Shown here one piece after another: positions 1-5,998 of a stretch of 5,998 bases of DNA. This stretch comes from CAZUAQ01 sp964618455. GTDB taxonomy: Bacteria; Planctomycetota; Phycisphaerae; UBA1845; PWPN01. Position 1 is the first letter of the stretch; every line of letters starts with the position of its first letter. The notes below the pieces were generated by a model. The model made no database searches. It worked only from the letters and a program-made list of their open reading frames with translations, and had not been told where the DNA came from. Made by a program: the position numbers and the translations under genes. The stretch covers positions 1 to 5,998 of the forward strand of contig CAZUAQ010000103.1 of assembly GCA_964618455.1 (NCBI GenBank), given 5' to 3'.

Positions 1-2160
<2,160 letters not shown>

Positions 2161-2164
<4 letters not shown>

Positions 2165-2667
2165 GGGATCCGCAGCTTCATACCGATGCTGATGACGTTC
2201 GGATCCTTGACGGTCTGGCGGTTGGCTTCGTAGATGCGACGCCACCGGGTGCTCGAGCCGTAGTACCGCTTCGCCAGGGAGTAGAGCGTTTCGCCCTTGC
2301 GTACGGTGTGCGTCCGCGAGGTGCTCGTCGGCGCGGGGGCGTACTTGTCCGTGGGCTGTGGCGAGGAGGCGCGGCCGGCGGTCACCGAGGTGTCGACCGG
2401 GGTCGGGTCGGGCTCGACGACGACCGGGACGGGGTCAGGTTCGCGCGGCGGCGCGGCGACGGTGACCTTCGGCGGTGGGGCGGGCGCGGGATCCATCTCC
2501 GGCTGCGGCTCGGGCGGCGGCACCTGCTCCTCGGGGAAGGGTTCCGTCGCCTCGGCCTGCTCCGGGGGCATCTGCTCCGGGGCCGTCTCGGGCCCGGCGT
2601 TGTCGTCGCACGTCGATCCCAGCGCCATTACGGCGCACGCGGTGAGTATCCAGCAAGCTTGTCGCAT
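2161..2667 (-). CDS. Secreted proline-rich LysM-domain protein
   Basis: This 168-residue protein probably binds peptidoglycan or another N-acetylglucosamine polymer in the envelope; LysM is a known glycan-binding fold. The N-terminus (MRQACWILTACAVMALG) is a short signal sequence with a hydrophobic core at about 6-17. Cys20 could be a lipidation site, but the preceding GST is not a good lipobox; LTAC at 8-11 fits the consensus better yet sits too near the start. Residues 21-115 form a Pro/Glu-rich, low-complexity linker. A single LysM domain fills 119-168 (THTVRKGETLYSLAKRYYG, then IYEANR, then NVISIGMKLRIP) and ends the protein. The frame extends upstream to 2871, but I chose ATG 2667 because GGAGGT lies 8 nt before it, the signal sequence begins there, and a promoter-like element lies between the two starts. 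No catalytic domain is visible. It is the first gene of a probable two-gene unit with recG. Confidence 0.85.
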
Positions 2668-2675
2668 CACCCGCC

Positions 2676-2681
2676 ACCTCC
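2676..2681 (-). promoter_or_regulatory. Shine-Dalgarno of the LysM gene
   Basis: GGAGGT on the minus strand lies 8 nt upstream of ATG 2667. It decides the start in favour of the 168-residue protein over the longer open frame beginning at 2871. Confidence 0.75.
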
Positions 2682-2732
2682 ATGGTTGAGTTGAGTGAAC
2701 CACGTCCGTGTGTACTGCTTCGACTGCGTGAA

Positions 2733-2761
2733 ATGATACCCGGCGATGGAATTGGGGCCAA
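2733..2761 (-). promoter_or_regulatory. Putative sigma70-type promoter for LysM-recG
   Basis: On the minus strand, TTGGCC (2761-2756, 4 of 6 matches to TTGACA) is separated by exactly 17 nt from TATCAT (2738-2733, 5 of 6 matches to TATAAT). Transcription would start near 2726, giving a leader of about 60 nt before ATG 2667. The match was found by eye and is untested, but in this GC-rich stretch an AT-rich -10 box at correct spacing stands out. Confidence 0.45.
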
Positions 2762-2926
2762 GTGGGGAATTCAGGGAAGCCGCGGGCGGGGCGGATCGGA
2801 AGGGCGAGGGGCTCTTTTCGACGCCGTCGCGTCCCATTCGGGTGCGAGCCGCTGTTCCCGTCGGTAACCATGTGCGCGAATCTCAGAGCCCGCCCCGGTG
2901 GAGACGCTCGGTAGGCCGGCGCGACG

Positions 2927-2969
2927 AAAAATAAATCAGTGGTGTCCTCTGTTCTTCAATGGCGACACC
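2927..2969 (-). terminator. Possible weak intrinsic terminator after the PEP-CTERM gene
   Basis: Eighteen nt after the TAA stop at 2987, GGTGTC (2969-2964) can pair with GACACC (2946-2941) across a 17-nt loop. Three further pairs are possible with a 2-nt bulge. The T-rich run ATTTATTTTT (2936-2927) follows. The long loop and the 4-nt gap before the T run make it imperfect. Confidence 0.33.
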
Positions 2970-2986
2970 TGAGACTCGTACAGCGA

Positions 2987-3907
2987 TTAAGTTCGTCGTG
3001 TCAGACGAAATGAAACAAGCACCGTAATCAGCATAAGAGAGGATGGTTCCGGCGCAATGCGGATAATGATGTCCTCTTGAACCATGGCCAAGTACATTGC
3101 TCCATCTGGTCCAATGTGAATATCTCGTGGATAGGTCGTGAATCCGTTAGCAATGACAGAGGTGTGTCCATCCGAATTGATTCGCAACAAGTCACCATTG
3201 GAATATGCGTATAGATCCTCGCCCCAGATGCCACCATTCCCAATGCCTAGCGCGCTGGACGTTCCGAGTCCCGTCACCACGCTTGGGTTAAGTATGGTCC
3301 CATCGCTGGCGAACTTCATCAGCGTACCATCGGCAGTAATGCTGTAGATCTCATCCTGGCTGTTGACTACGATGCTGTACGGATCGTTAGGGAGGGTGAC
3401 GAGCTTCTCCAGTGTCCCGTCATATCGGAATATGCTGCTCGCTGTGATGTCTGTGAACAGCAATCGCCCAGCGGTATCGACTGTCATTCGAGAGGGGTTA
3501 CCGAGATTCTGGTTATTTGAGATCAGCGTAACGACCGACTCATCGGGCAGGATCGCGGAAATCTGCCCACCAACGCCGCCCACGATCACCGAACCGGGTG
3601 TACCACTGATCACTCCGGTCGCATCATACTGAACAGCGTCCGGGTCGGGCGTGGCGACAGCTCCATATTCCTCAACAGGTGAGCCCCCTTGACCAATACG
3701 ATGGATACGTACTGCCCCTGTTGCAGACCCACCCGACTGAGCATCATTCCGTCCAGCATACACAACACCATCGGGCGAGAACGTGAGTTCTACTGGATCG
3801 GTAACGTTGGCATAAACACTCACATCGAGCCCTGGTGCGATGGGTAGCGCCCGAGCATGCGTTGCCGCAAGCACTACTATCGTTGAGAGAATAGCGACTT
3901 TCTTCAT
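2987..3907 (-). CDS. PEP-CTERM protein with beta-propeller-like (NHL/SMP-30-style) repeats
   Basis: This 306-residue protein is probably exported and surface-attached or processed; its substrate or ligand is unknown. The N-terminus MKKVAILSTIVVLAATHARA is a clear signal peptide, likely cleaved after Ala20. The body has recurring blade-like units: FSPDGVVYAG (43-52), DTAGRLLFTD (144-153), SQDEIYSI then DGTLMKF (183-199), and GPDGAMYLAM (266-275). Such patterns recall NHL, SMP-30 or streptogramin-lyase beta-propellers, but I cannot fix the family or name catalytic residues. The C-terminus is a PEP-CTERM tail: PEP at 286-288, a hydrophobic segment at about 291-300, and a basic end (RLTRRT). In known systems an exosortase recognises this tail; none is encoded here. 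ATG 3907 was chosen over an upstream start at 3970 because AGGAG lies 6 nt before it and the signal peptide starts there. It is a paralog of the fragment at 5490-5921. Confidence 0.87.
   Translation of the reverse strand: MKKVAILSTIVVLAATHARALPIAPGLDVSVYANVTDPVELTFSPDGVVYAGRNDAQSGGSATGAVRIHRIGQGGSPVEEYGAVATPDPDAVQYDATGVISGTPGSVIVGGVGGQISAILPDESVVTLISNNQNLGNPSRMTVDTAGRLLFTDITASSIFRYDGTLEKLVTLPNDPYSIVVNSQDEIYSITADGTLMKFASDGTILNPSVVTGLGTSSALGIGNGGIWGEDLYAYSNGDLLRINSDGHTSVIANGFTTYPRDIHIGPDGAMYLAMVQEDIIIRIAPEPSSLMLITVLVSFRLTRRT
3044..3253 (-). repeat. Paralogous segment, copy A (pairs with 5589-5798)
   Basis: This 210-bp stretch encodes residues 219-288 of the intact PEP-CTERM protein. It aligns codon for codon, without gaps, with 5589-5798 in the same orientation, including near-identical DNA around CACCATTGGAATA on the plus strand. 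The two copies are about 2.3 kb apart and flank the beta-helix gene. Confidence 0.8.
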
Positions 3908-3913
3908 GAGATT

Positions 3914-3918
3914 CTCCT
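3914..3918 (-). promoter_or_regulatory. Shine-Dalgarno of the intact PEP-CTERM gene
   Basis: AGGAG on the minus strand lies 6 nt before ATG 3907. It supports this start over the in-frame ATG at 3970, which would put 21 hydrophilic residues ahead of the signal peptide. Confidence 0.7.
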
Positions 3919-4036
3919 GGGTACTCAAGTGCCTGTTCGTGTCCGTGTGGCCGTACCGACTGCAGTCCATGGCGTAATGGTCAATCTGGGGAGCCGGTAA
4001 AGACTACCAGCATGGCACATTGCTCTTTCGGTCGTC

Positions 4037-5437
4037 TCACTCGTAACACTCCAGACTGGCAGGTACCATCGGCCCGGATGAACAGAGCTGGAGGATGGCG
4101 AAGTCATCCTGATCCACGTCCCCATCACGATCAATATCCCCCTTGATTCTCGGGGGGCACCCGAAGGTATCCACTTCCATGGTCGGTATGGTTCCGGGAC
4201 AATTGTCATTACTGTCGGGGACACCATCATTGTCTTCATCGTCCAGGGTCGAGGTGCCGCCGAACTCATATGCCCCCATGTCAACAATCGGTGGATCACC
4301 AAATCCCGTATCAGGCATGCCGGTGTCGTCCTGGAATCTTGGGCTTCCGTCCAGATCCGTAGTTACCGACAAGGGGAGCACATCGTTATCTCCGCTATCG
4401 ATGCAAGGAGAGTTCGCGCGTAGATGATAATCATCCACTCCCATGAACATGGGATCGGCATCAATGTTGTCGATCGTATAGTTTAGGAAACCACCCGAGC
4501 TGACATCGGCTTCAGTTTGCCCACCCTGAACATTGCTATTGTAGACGTTTAGAAACGCGGAATAAATTCCGAGTTGTGGACCGTTCGGTGCCTCGTTGAG
4601 TCGAATAATAGAGTTGGATATCTGGTTATCTAGATTATAATAGCTCGTGTACATAGCACCACCATACAATGCTGCCACATTGTTTACCATAGTGCAATTG
4701 GCAAGAGTTAGAAGCCCTGACGTATGATATAGCGCCCCCCCCCTGTCGGCACTGTTGTCGTCAAGCAAGCAATTGTACATTTCTAGACCGCCAGAAAGAT
4801 TGATTGCCCCACCTTGTTGTGCATGGTTCCGCTCAAAAAGGCAACGATCAAGCGTCGTGAACGCATTAGAATTGATTCTTATCGCGCCACCGGAGCTACT
4901 ACCTGTTCCTTCATTACTGAGAAACACGCAATCTCTAAACGCGGGTGTGCCGCTAGTGACGTAGACGGCGCCATATTCTGATGTATTGGAGTCGAAGATG
5001 CACCTTTCAATTAAAGGGCTATCTGAGAAAGAGCAATAGCTTGATTGGCGGATGATGCAATCACGTATTACAGGATCATCCGAGCAACTGATCGGACGTG
5101 ACTGAGTATGTTGAATTGTGATTCCTTCAAGGACTGTGGCAGATGTTTCATTGCTTCTGAAGCGTATACCGAAATTCGTCGTACCCTGACAATCAATAAT
5201 GGTCGAAGTTACTATGGATGTATTTGTCGGATCAGTACTCCTGATAGTGATTGCTTTCCCCATCGGGTCGAGATTCCAGTTATTTGTACCCGAATACACT
5301 CCAGGCGCAATGACTACGTGATCACCAGGGTTCGCTGCAAAAATAGCCTGCTGAATGGTTTCATAAGTTCCTGGAACATACCTCTCTGCGCCGTAAACAT
5401 TCGTAACCAACATGACCGCTACCAGGTATCTGCTCAT
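4037..5437 (-). CDS. Secreted right-handed beta-helix protein with choice-of-anchor Q, TSP3-like and dockerin-like C-terminus
   Basis: This 466-residue protein is predicted to be extracellular. A short signal peptide (MSRYLVAVMLVTNVYGA, about 1-17) is followed by YVPGTYETIQQAI and GDHVVIAPGVYSG, the usual opening of pectate-lyase-like parallel beta-helix proteins. Residues to about 337 are helix coils with repeated units such as IRDCIIRQSS, IERCIFDSN, FRDCVFLSNEG, LDRCLFERNHAQQGGA and LANCTMVNN, resembling Pmp-type repeats. Residues 338-391 (SPCIDSGDN, TTDLDGSPRF, VDMGAYE) match the choice-of-anchor Q pattern. A thrombospondin-type-3-like calcium motif follows (DDEDNDGVPDSNDNCPGT, 399-416), then one dockerin/EF-hand-like loop (GDIDRDGDVDQDDF, 433-446) and a Cys-containing end (CYE). 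No lyase active site is evident, so adhesion or polysaccharide binding is as likely as catalysis. ATG 5437 has AAGGAGA 5 nt upstream. A G9 tract covers codons 232-235. Confidence 0.88.
   Translation of the reverse strand: MSRYLVAVMLVTNVYGAERYVPGTYETIQQAIFAANPGDHVVIAPGVYSGTNNWNLDPMGKAITIRSTDPTNTSIVTSTIIDCQGTTNFGIRFRSNETSATVLEGITIQHTQSRPISCSDDPVIRDCIIRQSSYCSFSDSPLIERCIFDSNTSEYGAVYVTSGTPAFRDCVFLSNEGTGSSSGGAIRINSNAFTTLDRCLFERNHAQQGGAINLSGGLEMYNCLLDDNSADRGGALYHTSGLLTLANCTMVNNVAALYGGAMYTSYYNLDNQISNSIIRLNEAPNGPQLGIYSAFLNVYNSNVQGGQTEADVSSGGFLNYTIDNIDADPMFMGVDDYHLRANSPCIDSGDNDVLPLSVTTDLDGSPRFQDDTGMPDTGFGDPPIVDMGAYEFGGTSTLDDEDNDGVPDSNDNCPGTIPTMEVDTFGCPPRIKGDIDRDGDVDQDDFAILQLCSSGPMVPASLECYE
4735..4743 (-). 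repeat. Nine-base homopolymer (G9 on the coding strand) inside the beta-helix gene
   Basis: The plus strand has nine consecutive C at 4735-4743, read as nine G in the coding direction across codons Arg232-Ala235. It is the longest homopolymer I noticed in the window. Tracts of this kind are prone to slipped-strand mispairing, and a change of one base would frameshift the protein before its C-terminal anchor region. Confidence 0.9.
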
Positions 5438-5442
5438 CTTCG

Positions 5443-5449
5443 TCTCCTT
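5443..5449 (-). promoter_or_regulatory. Shine-Dalgarno of the beta-helix gene
   Basis: AAGGAGA on the minus strand lies 5 nt before ATG 5437, in the 52-bp gap after the upstream gene. The short gap suggests cotranscription with the upstream PEP-CTERM gene. Confidence 0.7.
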
Positions 5450-5489
5450 CGGCTTGACCTACTCTCGAATTCATTAGTGAAATCTCGAT

Positions 5490-5921
5490 TCATGACGTGC
5501 ACGGTGGCCATACACCCCGTTGGGGAGGATTACGTTGACTCCTATTTAGAAGGCACACGACACCTACAGTCGCCATTCCTAAAGCAGTTGGTTCTGGCGC
5601 GATGCGTAGGATGCGGTCCTCCTCGAACATCGAAAGATACATGGCGCCATCGGGACCGAATGATATGTCGCGGGGAAATGAATCGAAACCTGAGGCGATG
5701 ACTGTGCTTTCGAGCTTCTGGTTGAACCGCAGCAATTCACCATTGGAATAGGTGTATAAATCACTGCCCCAGTAGCCTCCTTGGCCAATCGCGAGTGTAT
5801 CTGCACCTTCGGTGGTGAGACCTGATATATATGATGATTCCAAGAGGTTTCCATCGTTCGCAAAGTGCATCACATTGCCCGCAAGAGTTCTGACAAGGAT
5901 GTCATTCATGTGGTTGATCAC
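5490..5921 (-). CDS. C-terminal fragment of a second PEP-CTERM beta-propeller-like protein (5' part out of frame)
   Basis: The open frame gives 143 residues from a GTG at 5921 to TGA at 5490, and is a paralog of the intact gene at 2987-3907. Residues 42-111 align without gaps to residues 219-288 of that protein, with about 45 of 70 identical by eye, including DLYTYSNGELLR, FPRD and GPDGAMYL. The PEP motif is at 109-111, followed by a hydrophobic segment (GMATVGVVCLL) and NRSQR, then an extra polar tail NPPQRGVWPPCTS that the paralog lacks. No Shine-Dalgarno or signal peptide accompanies the GTG, and homology to the paralog (IPDNPIGIVI against LPNDPYSIVV) continues upstream of it until an in-frame TGA at 5979-5981. 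The fragment is therefore probably the 3' part of a longer frameshifted gene, not an independent short protein. Confidence 0.72.
   Translation of the reverse strand: MINHMNDILVRTLAGNVMHFANDGNLLESSYISGLTTEGADTLAIGQGGYWGSDLYTYSNGELLRFNQKLESTVIASGFDSFPRDISFGPDGAMYLSMFEEDRILRIAPEPTALGMATVGVVCLLNRSQRNPPQRGVWPPCTS
5589..5798 (-). repeat. Paralogous segment, copy B (pairs with 3044-3253)
   Basis: This encodes residues 42-111 of the second PEP-CTERM fragment and is the partner of copy A. Protein identity is roughly two thirds, so the duplication is diverged, not recent. Direct repeats this diverged are poor substrates for homologous recombination. Confidence 0.8.
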
Positions 5922-5998
5922 GATTCCGATCGGATTGTCTGGAATCTGTCCTGCTTCAGTCGGAATTGGAGAAATCCGTCATTTGGGTTACACCTATA
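5918..5998 (-). pseudogene. Upstream part of the second PEP-CTERM gene in a shifted frame
   Basis: A different minus-strand frame is open from the window edge to TGA at 5918-5920. It begins YRCNPNDGFLQF, which resembles FRYDGTLEK (160-168) of the intact paralog, just where the main frame is blocked by TGA at 5979-5981. A 1- or 2-nt indel between about 5942 and 5978 would join the two. The match is short and touches the window edge, so a sequencing error or chance similarity remains possible. Confidence 0.4.

Larger units (their letters stand above)
2668..2986. other. Intergenic region between the PEP-CTERM gene and the LysM gene
   Basis: These 319 bp separate two minus-strand genes. From high to low coordinates they hold a possible terminator hairpin with a T-rich tail (2969-2927), the change from balanced to GC-rich composition (around 2935), and the putative promoter and ribosome binding site of the LysM gene. 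The open frame from 2871 to 2668 that is continuous with the LysM gene encodes an Arg/Pro-rich stretch with no signal sequence or domain, so I regard it as non-coding. I see no tRNA, repeat array or other gene here. Confidence 0.6.

Noticed and set aside
2668..2871. N-terminal extension of the LysM protein to an ATG at 2871.
   Set aside because: The extension lacks domain or signal features, while ATG 2667 has a strong Shine-Dalgarno and begins a signal sequence. The likely promoter at 2733-2761 also lies within the extension.
3958..3987. TTGACC as a -35 box for the intact PEP-CTERM gene.
   Set aside because: No acceptable -10 element was found 16-18 nt downstream, so a promoter cannot be supported from the -35 match alone.
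3994..4010. Hairpin CCGGTA/TACCAG with a 5-nt loop after the beta-helix gene, as a terminator.
   Set aside because: The stem is only 6 bp with a wobble pair, and no T-run follows on the minus strand.
5108..5701. A 197-codon plus-strand open frame across the start of the beta-helix gene and the end of paralog B.
   Set aside because: It runs antisense to two genes with clear homology and signals, crosses their intergenic gap, and shows no domain or ribosome binding site.
2987..5998. Mobile element or transposition as the cause of the repeated PEP-CTERM segments.
   Set aside because: The repeats are diverged coding sequence, not terminal repeats. No transposase, integrase, inverted terminal repeats or target-site duplication could be seen.

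Overview
The window most likely comes from a planctomycete (Planctomycetota, perhaps Phycisphaerae-like), probably an environmental or metagenomic genome. The evidence is a secreted beta-helix protein ending in a choice-of-anchor Q region, a thrombospondin-type-3-like calcium motif and a single dockerin-like repeat (GDIDRDGDVDQDDF), beside two proteins with PEP-CTERM sorting tails. This combination is common in that phylum. The assignment rests on protein style, not on a marker gene.

All five supported genes are on the minus strand, so the biological order runs from high to low coordinates. At the right edge (5998-5490) lies the C-terminal part of a PEP-CTERM beta-propeller-like protein; its upstream part sits in another frame, so it looks frameshifted. 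Next, 52 bp away, is a secreted right-handed beta-helix protein (5437-4037). After 129 bp comes an intact PEP-CTERM protein (3907-2987), a clear paralog of the first. A possible terminator and a 319-bp gap follow. Then comes a GC-rich pair: a short secreted, proline-rich LysM protein (2667-2161) and recG (2164 to the left edge). Their stop and start codons overlap as GTGA, and a sigma70-like promoter lies upstream of the pair.

The window therefore has two compositional and functional halves. The left half (1 to about 2935) is very GC-rich and holds the conserved DNA repair helicase RecG plus an envelope LysM protein. The right half (about 2935-5998) is close to balanced in base composition and holds accessory surface or secreted proteins that include a local duplication. 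I see no RNA genes, CRISPR arrays, insertion sequences or integrase genes. A 742-codon open frame on the plus strand over recG is an antisense shadow of that GC-rich gene. I found no convincing new biological system. The points most worth a second look are the frameshifted paralog, the G9 tract in the beta-helix gene, the compositional boundary and the LysM-recG coupling.
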